Below are positions 1 through 5,459 of a DNA stretch of 12,805 bases, piece after piece. The position numbers and the translations under genes are program-made. The stretch comes from Gammaproteobacteria bacterium (GTDB lineage: Bacteria > Pseudomonadota > Gammaproteobacteria > J044), in NCBI GenBank assembly GCA_026995955.1, contig JALWNJ010000295.1, forward strand, positions 1 through 12,805. The letters are read 5' to 3'. The stretch's first letter is position 1, and every line of letters begins with the position of its first letter. Below the pieces are notes generated by a model. The model was given only the letters and a program-made list of their open reading frames with translations. It was not told the DNA's origin and searched no databases.

Positions 1-573
1 GCCCTGTACCGGGCCAGTTTCCCGGCGCATGAACGGGAGCCCCTGGCCGACATCGCCGTGCGCCTGCACGAGGGCCGCTACCGCCTCACCCTGGCCCAGC
101 TCGACGATCGGGTGGCCGGCTTTTACCTCATCGATCGCGTGCCGGCCCTGGATCACGCCATGCTCTGCTACCTGGCAGTGGCGCCCAAGCTGCGCGGACG
201 CGGCCTCGGCCGCCACATCGCGCGACACTGCTTCACCCACTACGCCGAGCCCGGCATCTCCTGGCTGTTCATCGAGGCCGCCGAGCGCCAGGCCCGCTTC
301 TATGGGCGGCTTGGGGCGCTGCGGCTGGATCTCGACTATGCCGTGCCGCACTTCACCGATCCCGGCACCACGCCCATGCAGCTGATGGCCCTGTGCCGTC
401 CGCGCGCGCCGACCCAAGTGGGGCGTGACTTCCTGTGCCGGATCATCGAACATGTGTTCCTCGACGGCTATGGCCTGGAAAGCGACGATCCGCGCCTGGC
501 CGCGCAGTGCGCGCGCGTGCCCGATACCGTACCGCTCGGACCCTGGCCGCCGCAAGGAGACGACCATGCTTGA
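1..573 (+). CDS. GNAT-family N-acetyltransferase, 5' end missing
   Basis: The reading frame is open from base 1 to the TGA at 571-573, so the start lies outside the window; 190 residues are visible. The acetyl-CoA-binding motif A of the GNAT fold is clear: a beta strand CYLAVAP followed by the pyrophosphate loop RGRGLGRHI, encoded around bases 166-222. A later segment, ERQARFYGRLGA (around 283-318), matches the usual FY-x-x-x-G motif B region. A C-terminal tail of about 60 residues extends past the core. The gene overlaps the aminopropyltransferase by 8 bases, so the two are probably translated together. Because the next three genes act on polyamines or acetylpolyamines, the likely substrate is a polyamine or a related amine; this is inference from context, since GNAT sequence alone does not give the substrate. 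The family call is firm and the substrate is open. Confidence 0.85.
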   Translation, partial: ALYRASFPAHEREPLADIAVRLHEGRYRLTLAQLDDRVAGFYLIDRVPALDHAMLCYLAVAPKLRGRGLGRHIARHCFTHYAEPGISWLFIEAAERQARFYGRLGALRLDLDYAVPHFTDPGTTPMQLMALCRPRAPTQVGRDFLCRIIEHVFLDGYGLESDDPRLAAQCARVPDTVPLGPWPPQGDDHA

Positions 574-1429
574 ATACACCCAGCACGCCAATGTCGGCGA
601 CCAGGTTCGCCGCGAGATCGAGGAGGTCCTGGCTCAGGGCAGGACCCGCTTCCAGGAATACCTGTTCTTCCGCTCGCGCATGCACGGCACCTGCGTGGTG
701 CTGGATGGCGACATCCAGTCTTGTGCCTCGGACGAGGCCCTGTATCACGAGGCACTGGTGCATCCGGCCCTGCTGCTGCATCCCCGGCCGCGCCGGGTGC
801 TGATCATGGGCGGGGGCGAGGGCGCGACCGCGCGCGAGGTGTTGCGCCACCCGACGGTGGAGGAGGTGGTGATGGTGGACATCGACGAGGAATTCGTCCG
901 CCTGTGCCGCGAACTGATCCCGGACTGGGGCGGCGCGAGCTGGGAGGATCCCCGACTCGAAATCCTCTATCAGGACATCAATGTGCATCTGGACGAGGAC
1001 GGGCCCGGCTACGATGTCGTCATCGGCGACCTGATCGACATCCACGACTGGGACGCCCCGGCCGCCGAACTCTACGGCAAGGCCTTCTACGAACGGCTCA
1101 AGGGGCGCCTCAACCCAGGCGCCCTGCTGGCCACCCAGGCCGGACCGCTGGTGCCCAACGACCTGCATGGCCACCTGCGCATCCGTGCCACCCTGTACGA
1201 ACGCTTTGCCCATGTGCGCTCCTACGGGCTGGTGGTGCCAAGCTTCTATCACCTGTGGGGCTTTGTGCTGGCCAGCGACGACGAGCTGGAAACCGATCCG
1301 GTCCGGCTGCACCGCCGCATGAGCGACACCGCCCGTGAACGCGGCGTGGAACCACCGACCACGGGCAGCGCGGCACTGGCCGCCGCCTTTGCCCTGCCGC
1401 GTGCCATCCTGCACCGCTTCGAGCGATGA
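566..1429 (+). CDS. Spermidine synthase-family aminopropyltransferase, ACL5/thermospermine synthase-like
   Basis: A 287-residue protein that should transfer the aminopropyl group of decarboxylated S-adenosylmethionine to an amine acceptor in the cytoplasm. The Rossmann nucleotide loop is GGGEGATAREVLRH (82-95), followed by the acidic strand end VDIDEE (104-109). The catalytic-loop region reads GDLIDI (154-159), where E. coli SpeE has SDCTDP. QAGP (191-194) and VPSFYHLWG (224-232) resemble plant thermospermine synthase ACL5 more than classical SpeE; these comparisons are from memory. The start ATG at 566 has a good Shine-Dalgarno sequence, AAGGAGA at 554-560, five bases upstream, and excludes longer upstream readings of the frame. 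It overlaps the GNAT gene by 8 bases and the ureohydrolase by 4 (ATGA). The product could be spermidine, thermospermine or N1-aminopropylagmatine; the neighbouring ureohydrolase makes the last attractive. No decarboxylase supplying the substrates is in the window. Confidence 0.9.
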   Translation: MLEYTQHANVGDQVRREIEEVLAQGRTRFQEYLFFRSRMHGTCVVLDGDIQSCASDEALYHEALVHPALLLHPRPRRVLIMGGGEGATAREVLRHPTVEEVVMVDIDEEFVRLCRELIPDWGGASWEDPRLEILYQDINVHLDEDGPGYDVVIGDLIDIHDWDAPAAELYGKAFYERLKGRLNPGALLATQAGPLVPNDLHGHLRIRATLYERFAHVRSYGLVVPSFYHLWGFVLASDDELETDPVRLHRRMSDTARERGVEPPTTGSAALAAAFALPRAILHRFER

Positions 1430-2340
1430 GCCTTCGCTGGCAGTTCCTGCCCAACAGCGCGCCTGAGCAGGCCGATGTGCTGATCCAGCCGCTGCCCTTC
1501 GAGGCCACGGTGTGCTTCGGCAAGGGCACGGCGCAGGCGCCCGAGGCCATCCTCGCCGCAGCCGAACAGCTCGAATACCACGAGGAAGATCTCGGCTGGT
1601 CGCCGATGCGCTGGCTGCGCCCCTGCGTCCTGCCGCCACTGGCCCCGGAGCCCGAGGAGGTGGTGGCCGAATACCTGCACCGCGTGGAACAGGCGGTACG
1701 CGCGCTGCCCGCAGACGGCCTGTACATCGGCCTCGGCGGCGAGCACAGCCTGACGCCACCCCAGGTGCGCGCACGCATGCCGCAGGGCACGGTGGTGGTC
1801 ATCGATGCCCACGCCGACCTGCGCGACCGCTACCAGGGCAGCCCCTACAGCCATGCCTGTCCGATGCGTCGCCTGCACGAGGCCGGCTACCGGCTGGAAC
1901 TGATCGCGGTGCGCTCGCTGTACGAGGGCGAGGCCGCCTATGTGGAGGCCCATCCCGACATCGGCCTGTGGCGCGATCGCGCCCTGCGCGAGGCCGCCAC
2001 CTGGCAGGCCCTGCGCGAACGCCTCGCTGCGCTCGAGGGCCCGGTGTGGCTGTCCATCGACATGGACGGGCTGGACCCGGCCCTGGTGCCCGGGGTGGGC
2101 ACGCCACAGCCCGGCGGGCTGGACTGGTACCGCACGCTGGAGCTGGTCGAGACCCTGCTCGGCAATCCGGCCATCGAACTGCGCGGCGTCGATGTCCTGG
2201 AACTGGTCCCGGATGCCCACCAGGTGTCGCAGACGGTGGCGGCGAAACTGGTGCAAAAGATCGTCTCGCGCTGGGCCTGGCCGCGGGTCGACCGCACGGC
2301 ACCGCCCCGCGGGGCGCAGACGGAGGTGGACGCGGAGTGA
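1426..2340 (+). CDS. Agmatinase-type ureohydrolase (arginase/agmatinase superfamily)
   Basis: A 304-residue binuclear-manganese ureohydrolase expected to release urea from a guanidino amine. All metal-ligand motifs are present: GGEHS (104-108), DAHAD (127-131), a histidine in YSHACPMRR (141-149), and SIDMDGLDP (210-218) followed by GTPQPGG (225-231). An acidic residue in VDVLEL (255-260) lies where the family usually contacts the guanidinium. The SHACxMRR pattern after DAHAD resembles agmatinases of archaeal type rather than arginase. The ATG at 1426 overlaps the previous stop by four bases (ATGA). Candidate substrates are agmatine, giving putrescine, or N1-aminopropylagmatine, giving spermidine; the directly coupled aminopropyltransferase makes the second worth testing. 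Arginase or formiminoglutamase activity is less likely given the polyamine neighbours. The last 20 or so residues form a polar tail outside the catalytic core. Confidence 0.9.
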   Translation: MSLRWQFLPNSAPEQADVLIQPLPFEATVCFGKGTAQAPEAILAAAEQLEYHEEDLGWSPMRWLRPCVLPPLAPEPEEVVAEYLHRVEQAVRALPADGLYIGLGGEHSLTPPQVRARMPQGTVVVIDAHADLRDRYQGSPYSHACPMRRLHEAGYRLELIAVRSLYEGEAAYVEAHPDIGLWRDRALREAATWQALRERLAALEGPVWLSIDMDGLDPALVPGVGTPQPGGLDWYRTLELVETLLGNPAIELRGVDVLELVPDAHQVSQTVAAKLVQKIVSRWAWPRVDRTAPPRGAQTEVDAE

Positions 2341-3338
2341 ACGCCCTGCCCGTGTTCCTGCCCGTGCACCACGCCCTGCACCAGCCGCTGCGCGACTACT
2401 CGGACGGCCTGCCGCCGGTGCCCCATCCCGAGGCGCCGCAGCGCATCGAATCCATTCTCTCCGCCCTGCGCGAGGCGGACGGCATCGCGCTGCACGAGGT
2501 CGAGGCCCTGGCCGACGACGAGACCCTGGCACGCCTGCACGACCGCGATTATCTGGCCTTCCTGGAGGAGATCGGCACCCTCATCGGGGACACGGAGGAA
2601 TACCTGCCCGGGGTGTTCCGCGACGACCTCTCGCGGGCGCCACTGGCGATGCGGGGCGGCATGTACTGCCGCGAGATCGGCACCCCGCTGCGGCGCGGCA
2701 GCATGCGCGCGGCCCGCAACAGCGCCGCCGCCGCGCTGGCCGCCGCCGAGGCGGTGCGGCAGGGTGCCGATACGGCGATCGCCCTGTGCCGCCCGCCGGG
2801 ACACCACGCCGGCCGACGCCGCTACGGCGGCTACTGCCTGCTCAACAATGCCTGCCTGGCCGCCAGCCACCTGGGCGAGATGCGAGGCCCTGTGGCGGTG
2901 CTCGACCTCGACTACCACCTGGGCGACGGCAGCCTGGAGTTCGCCGACGAGACACTGCGCTACTGGTCGCTGCACGCCGACCCCTGGCTCAGCTATCCTT
3001 GGCTGGATGCCGGCGTGGACCCCGGCGGTCCCTTCGTGCGCTTGCGCAGCCTGCCGGAGGACTGCGACGGGGCGTGCTATCTCGCCCTGCTGGACGAGGT
3101 CCTGGCCGAGATTACTGCCTGCGGCTGCCGCAGCCTCGTGCTGTCGCTGGGCTTCGACACCCTGGCGGGGGACGACATCCAGGATCAGGCCGTGCAACTG
3201 GAGATGGACGACTATCGGGCCATCGCCATCCGCGTCCGGGCCCTGGGCCTGCCCGCAGTCATCGTGCTCGAGGGAGGCTACGACGCCCCGAGGCTGGGCG
3301 ACTGCATGACCGCCTTCCTGGCCGGGTGGAAACGATGA
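2337..3338 (+). CDS. HDAC-fold amidohydrolase, probable acetylpolyamine deacetylase
   Basis: A 333-residue zinc amidohydrolase of the histone deacetylase/acetylpolyamine amidohydrolase superfamily. The catalytic histidine pair is in RPPGHHA (152-158). Zinc ligands are expected at D192 and H194 in DLDYHLGDG (190-198) and at D274 in GFDTL. The oxyanion tyrosine is Y315 in EGGY. A segment YCREIGTPLRRG (110-121) recalls the GTP loop of acetylpolyamine amidohydrolases rather than histone deacetylases. One difference from many relatives is that the residue after the zinc-binding histidine is leucine (HLG) rather than histidine (HHG). The start is taken as GTG at 2337, which gives a GTGA overlap with the ureohydrolase stop and has GGAGGTG at 2322-2328. 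An open frame continues upstream but only as a shadow of the previous gene. The probable role is to remove acetyl groups from polyamines, opposing the GNAT enzyme of the same operon. Confidence 0.87.
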   Translation: MNALPVFLPVHHALHQPLRDYSDGLPPVPHPEAPQRIESILSALREADGIALHEVEALADDETLARLHDRDYLAFLEEIGTLIGDTEEYLPGVFRDDLSRAPLAMRGGMYCREIGTPLRRGSMRAARNSAAAALAAAEAVRQGADTAIALCRPPGHHAGRRRYGGYCLLNNACLAASHLGEMRGPVAVLDLDYHLGDGSLEFADETLRYWSLHADPWLSYPWLDAGVDPGGPFVRLRSLPEDCDGACYLALLDEVLAEITACGCRSLVLSLGFDTLAGDDIQDQAVQLEMDDYRAIAIRVRALGLPAVIVLEGGYDAPRLGDCMTAFLAGWKR

Positions 3339-4009
3339 GCACGACCCAACGCACGGACTGGGTACAGCACTTCCCCGGGCTTGCCGGCGTGGACGATCCG
3401 GCCGGCAGGACTGCGCTGGAGAGCGGGCGCGAGGTGCACCTGCAGCCGGGCGGCATTGCCTTTCGCCTGGGCCAGAGCTGCGACAACTACCTTCTGGTTA
3501 TCGAGGGCAGCGTCAAGGTGCGCGAGCTGGCCGCCAGCGGCCGCGAGATCGTGCTCTACCGGGTACGCAACGGCGAGTCCTGCGTGCTCACCACCGCCTG
3601 TCTGCTGGGCACCGGCCACTACAGCGCCGAGGGCATCGCCGAACAGCCGACCCGTGCCATCCTCATCCCGGCGCCTCGCTTCGAACACGCGCTCAACCAC
3701 TCGCCCGCCTTCCGCGCCTTCGTCTTTCGTGATTACGGCCAGCGCCTGGCGGAACTGCTGACCCTGATCGAGGACATCGCCTTCCGCCGGCTCGATGCCC
3801 GGCTCGCCGAGCGGCTGCTGCAACTGGCGGCAGACAACGACACCCTGCGCATCACCCACCAGGAGCTTGCCACCGAACTCGGCAGCGCCCGCGAGGTCAT
3901 CAGCCGCCAGCTCAAGGACATGCAGCGCCGCGGCCTGGTGGCGCTGGAACGCGGCAGCATACACCTGCTGGACCGGTCGGCCCTTGAGCGCATCGCCGAG
4001 CGTGACTAG
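3335..4009 (+). CDS. Crp/Fnr-family transcriptional regulator
   Basis: A 224-residue regulator with an N-terminal cyclic-nucleotide-binding-type beta barrel (about 25-120), a dimerisation helix (about 128-165) and a C-terminal winged helix. The recognition region is ITHQELATELGSAREVISRQ (173-192), typical of the family. There is no N-terminal cysteine cluster of the kind that holds the Fe-S centre in FNR, and no obvious cAMP-pocket signature. Three cysteines fall inside the sensor barrel, C49, C83 and C89, the last two in ESCVLTTACLL (81-91). This could allow thiol-based or metal sensing, which is inference. The ATG at 3335 overlaps the deacetylase stop by four bases (ATGA), so the regulator is translated with the polyamine cassette. 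The DUF2892 gene follows 74 bases downstream and may be a target or the last member of the operon. The ligand and binding site are unknown. Confidence 0.9.
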   Translation: MSTTQRTDWVQHFPGLAGVDDPAGRTALESGREVHLQPGGIAFRLGQSCDNYLLVIEGSVKVRELAASGREIVLYRVRNGESCVLTTACLLGTGHYSAEGIAEQPTRAILIPAPRFEHALNHSPAFRAFVFRDYGQRLAELLTLIEDIAFRRLDARLAERLLQLAADNDTLRITHQELATELGSAREVISRQLKDMQRRGLVALERGSIHLLDRSALERIAERD

Positions 4010-4012
4010 ATC

Positions 4013-4051
4013 ACGGAAGGCATGGATCCCATTGCCTACACTCACTTCCGT
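4013..4051 (+). other. Nested inverted repeats between the Crp/Fnr gene and the DUF2892 gene
   Basis: ACGGAAG at 4013-4019 is repeated inverted as CTTCCGT at 4045-4051. Inside it, GGCATGG and CCATTGCC (4019-4037) can form a small hairpin with one bulged T around ATC. There is no T-run, so it does not look like a terminator. It may be an operator for the adjacent Crp/Fnr protein, an RNA element upstream of the next ribosome binding site (GGAGGTG, 4073-4079), or chance. No convincing sigma-70 promoter was seen in this gap. Confidence 0.3.
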
Positions 4052-4083
4052 CATCAACGAAACACGATTCCTGGAGGTGCAAC

Positions 4084-4272
4084 ATGATGAATGAAGGCAT
4101 GATCGACCGCGTCCTGCGCGTCATCGTCGGCGCAGGTCTCATCAGCCTGGTCTTTGTCGGTCCGCAGACGCCGTGGGGCTGGATTGGCGTCATCCCGCTG
4201 GCCACCGGCCTGATCGGCTGGTGCCCGCTGTACTCGCTGCTCGGCATCAACACCCGGAAAAAGGCCGGCTGA
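4084..4272 (+). CDS. DUF2892 (YgaP transmembrane type) small membrane protein
   Basis: A 62-residue inner-membrane protein. The residues IDRVLRVIVGAGLISLVFVG (7-26) form an amphipathic start and first hydrophobic segment. The second segment is GWIGVIPLATGLIGWCPLYS, ending in the GWCPLYSLLGI motif characteristic of DUF2892. The single cysteine is in GWCPLY. The family is known as the membrane part of the YgaP rhodanese and as stand-alone proteins near sulfur and rhodanese genes; here a separate rhodanese lies about 480 bases downstream. The ribosome binding site GGAGGTG (4073-4079) is four bases from the ATG at 4084 and seven from the ATG at 4087, so the protein may begin at either methionine. 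It may be co-transcribed with the Crp/Fnr gene 74 bases upstream. Its molecular role is unknown. Confidence 0.88.
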   Translation: MMNEGMIDRVLRVIVGAGLISLVFVGPQTPWGWIGVIPLATGLIGWCPLYSLLGINTRKKAG

Positions 4273-4356
4273 CACATCGGCGGGCCATGCCCAGGAATGA
4301 CATGGCCTGCCATTTCTGACAGGTTGTCACTGCCATACTGACAGATCCCTGCCATA
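4270..4356 (+). promoter_or_regulatory. Probable upstream activating (enhancer) region for the sigma-54 promoter
   Basis: TGACA occurs four times in one orientation, at 4270, 4298, 4317 and 4339, and TGTCA once at 4325-4329. Two copies are part of a longer direct repeat: TGCCATTTCTGACAG (4308-4322) and TGCCATACTGACAG (4331-4344). A third TGCCAT lies at 4350. The 10-mer ATACTGACAG (4335-4344) is the exact reverse complement of CTGTCAGTAT in the dyad before the sigma-54 activator gene (6876-6885). The cluster lies roughly 135-210 bases before the inferred transcription start near 4480, the usual distance for enhancers of sigma-54 activators. That the activator encoded at 5460-6857 binds here is inference from the shared motif. 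Confidence 0.65.
4279..4315 (+). terminator. Possible terminator after the DUF2892 gene
   Basis: GGCGGGCCATG (4279-4289) pairs with CATGGCCTGCC (4301-4311), an 11-bp stem with one mismatch and an 11-base loop. It starts six bases past the stop codon. The following bases are only ATTT, a weak T-tract, so termination may be partial. The right arm overlaps one of the TGCCAT repeats of the upstream activating region. Confidence 0.5.
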
Positions 4357-4453
4357 TTTTCTGTATTCCTCTCGGGGTATTTGCGCCGCCATCAAAGCAA
4401 TAACCTCCTGTTCAGATTGAACATTTCCACCAAACCGACCTTTCGGCCAAGGT

Positions 4454-4469
4454 TGGCACAGGCCTTGCT
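4454..4469 (+). promoter_or_regulatory. Sigma-54 (RpoN) -24/-12 promoter
   Basis: The sequence TGGCACAGGCCTTGCT fits the RpoN consensus TGGCAC-N5-TTGCW. The invariant GG is at 4455-4456 and GC at 4467-4468, with the required 10 bases between them. Transcription should begin near 4479-4481, leaving a leader of about 28 bases before the ATG at 4508. An AT-rich stretch at 4391-4403 (ATCAAAGCAATAA) is a loose match to an IHF site and lies between promoter and enhancer, where IHF often bends DNA; that part is weak. The presence of a sigma-54 activator gene 1 kb away supports the call. Confidence 0.82.
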
Positions 4470-4507
4470 CCAGTCCAGGCGCATCCCACAAGCCATCCGG
4501 AACCGAA

Positions 4508-4687
4508 ATGAACAAAGTGATTTCCATTCTGGCCTGCCTGCTGCTGACCCTTTACCTGGGGAGCCTGCAGGCCGCCACCACGAAACAAGCCGGCTTCTGC
4601 CTCGCCACCCTGCCCGGGATCGTCCTCGACAAGGAGGAAAAAAAGGAAGGCTCCGGGGAAGGCGAGGAAGATCCGGATTGTGAATGA
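4508..4687 (+). CDS. Small secreted protein, 59 residues, function unknown
   Basis: A short reading frame lies directly under the sigma-54 promoter and just upstream of the rhodanese gene. The N-terminus has a basic start (MNK) and a hydrophobic core ILACLLLTLYLGSLQA, consistent with a signal peptide cut after LQA (residue 22). The cysteine at position 10 is not in a convincing lipobox. The predicted mature part of 37 residues begins ATTKQAGFC, is strongly acidic and lysine/glutamate-rich (DKEEKKEGSGEGEE, 41-54), and contains two cysteines, C31 and C58, which could form a disulfide in the periplasm. The Shine-Dalgarno is weak (GGAA at 4499-4502). I do not recognise the family. Position, signal peptide and codon usage like its neighbours argue that it is real; it would be missed by a 60-residue cutoff. 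It may be a partner of the secreted rhodanese, which is inference. Confidence 0.65.
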   Translation: MNKVISILACLLLTLYLGSLQAATTKQAGFCLATLPGIVLDKEEKKEGSGEGEEDPDCE

Positions 4688-4747
4688 GTTGCCAGCCACG
4701 GCAACGACCAGCGCAAAACAACAGAAATCCAAGAGGAGTCCAACACG

Positions 4748-5398
4748 ATGAAACTGATGAAACAGATTGCATTTCTGGCCATCGCAGCGGGGCTTGCCTT
4801 CGCGGGCACGGCACAGGCCGGCAAGCCCGTTGGCATTACCCCGGACATGAAGGAAGTCACCTTCACCATCAACGGCAAGACCTACACCATCAAACGCAAC
4901 CAGAACAACAAGAACACCGTCAACCCGGCCTTCGCCAAGACCTCGCGTCCCTGCCCGCCGTTCTGCATCCAGCCCATCAAGCTGGCCCCCGGCGTGGAAA
5001 CCATCGGCGAGCGCGAAGTCATCGACTACCTGGTGCGCATGTCCAAGGGCGAGAACATCCTGGTAATCGACTCGCGCACCCCGGACTGGGTGAAGCGTGG
5101 CACCATCCCCGGCGCCGTCAACATCCCCTGGACCAAGCTGAATCCGGCCAAGGGCGCCGATCCGATCTCCATCGGCGAGATCCTTCAGGAAAAATTCGGC
5201 GTCAAGGAAATGGAAGGCCTCTGGGACTTTTCCAACGCCAAGACCCTGGTCCTGTTCTGCAACGGCATGTGGTGCGGCCAGTCGCCCAACAACATCAAGA
5301 ACCTGCTCCGCTTCGGATACCCCGCACACAAGATCAAGTGGTATCGCGGCGGCATGCAGGACTGGGAGATCCTGGGTCTGAGCACCGTCAAGCCCTGA
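4748..5398 (+). CDS. Periplasmic single-domain rhodanese-like protein
   Basis: A 216-residue protein with a signal peptide (basic MKLMKQ, hydrophobic core, probable cleavage after TAQA at 24). The rhodanese fold is marked by ILVIDSRTPDWVKRGTIPGA (104-123), PGAVNIPW (121-128) and the active-site loop FCNGMWCGQSP (170-180), then WYRGGMQDWEILGL (198-211). C171 is the expected sulfur-carrying cysteine; C176 in the same loop is unusual and could form a disulfide or polysulfide with it. Before the domain lies a second pair, CPPFC (69-73). Rhodaneses move sulfane sulfur between donors such as thiosulfate or persulfides and acceptors such as thiols; the true substrate here is not known. The ribosome binding site AGAGGAG (4732-4738) is nine bases before the ATG; ATG at 4757 is an alternative. 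It shares the sigma-54 unit with the 59-residue protein and ends 26 bases before a terminator. Confidence 0.88.
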   Translation: MKLMKQIAFLAIAAGLAFAGTAQAGKPVGITPDMKEVTFTINGKTYTIKRNQNNKNTVNPAFAKTSRPCPPFCIQPIKLAPGVETIGEREVIDYLVRMSKGENILVIDSRTPDWVKRGTIPGAVNIPWTKLNPAKGADPISIGEILQEKFGVKEMEGLWDFSNAKTLVLFCNGMWCGQSPNNIKNLLRFGYPAHKIKWYRGGMQDWEILGLSTVKP

Positions 5399-5424
5399 TC
5401 CCGACCGATTCCGGCAGTGACTTT

Positions 5425-5450
5425 GCCCGCCGCCAGGCGGGCTTCTTTTT
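5425..5450 (+). terminator. Rho-independent terminator of the rhodanese unit
   Basis: GCCCGCC (5425-5431) and GGCGGGC (5436-5442) form a perfect 7-bp stem around the tetraloop GCCA, followed by TTCTTTTT (5443-5450). It lies 26 bases past the rhodanese stop. The minus-strand reading has no T-run after the stem, so it serves the + strand only; the convergent activator gene ends 10 bases further on. Confidence 0.9.
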
Positions 5451-5459
5451 GCCCGGGGT

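Noticed and set aside
443..1774. Long minus-strand open frame of 443 codons opposite the aminopropyltransferase and ureohydrolase
   Set aside because: It has no recognisable domain, is low-complexity and rich in A, G, R and P/Q, and mirrors the codon bias of well-supported + strand genes in high-GC DNA.
1512..2336. Upstream extension of the deacetylase frame, making a 608-residue protein
   Set aside because: The extra part is an arginine/proline-rich shadow of the ureohydrolase; the GTG at 2337 with GGAGGTG upstream and a GTGA overlap gives the normal family length.
1940..3334. Upstream extension of the Crp/Fnr frame
   Set aside because: It is a shadow reading of the ureohydrolase and deacetylase genes; the ATG at 3335 gives a normal 224-residue regulator.
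4508..4570. Lipoprotein signal peptide in the 59-residue protein (Cys10)
   Set aside because: The cysteine is in the middle of the hydrophobic core and lacks an L-x-[GA]-C lipobox; cleavage by signal peptidase I after LQA fits better.
5425..5450. Terminator acting in both directions for the convergent genes
   Set aside because: On the minus strand the stem is followed by AAAGTCAC, with no T-run, so only + strand termination is supported.
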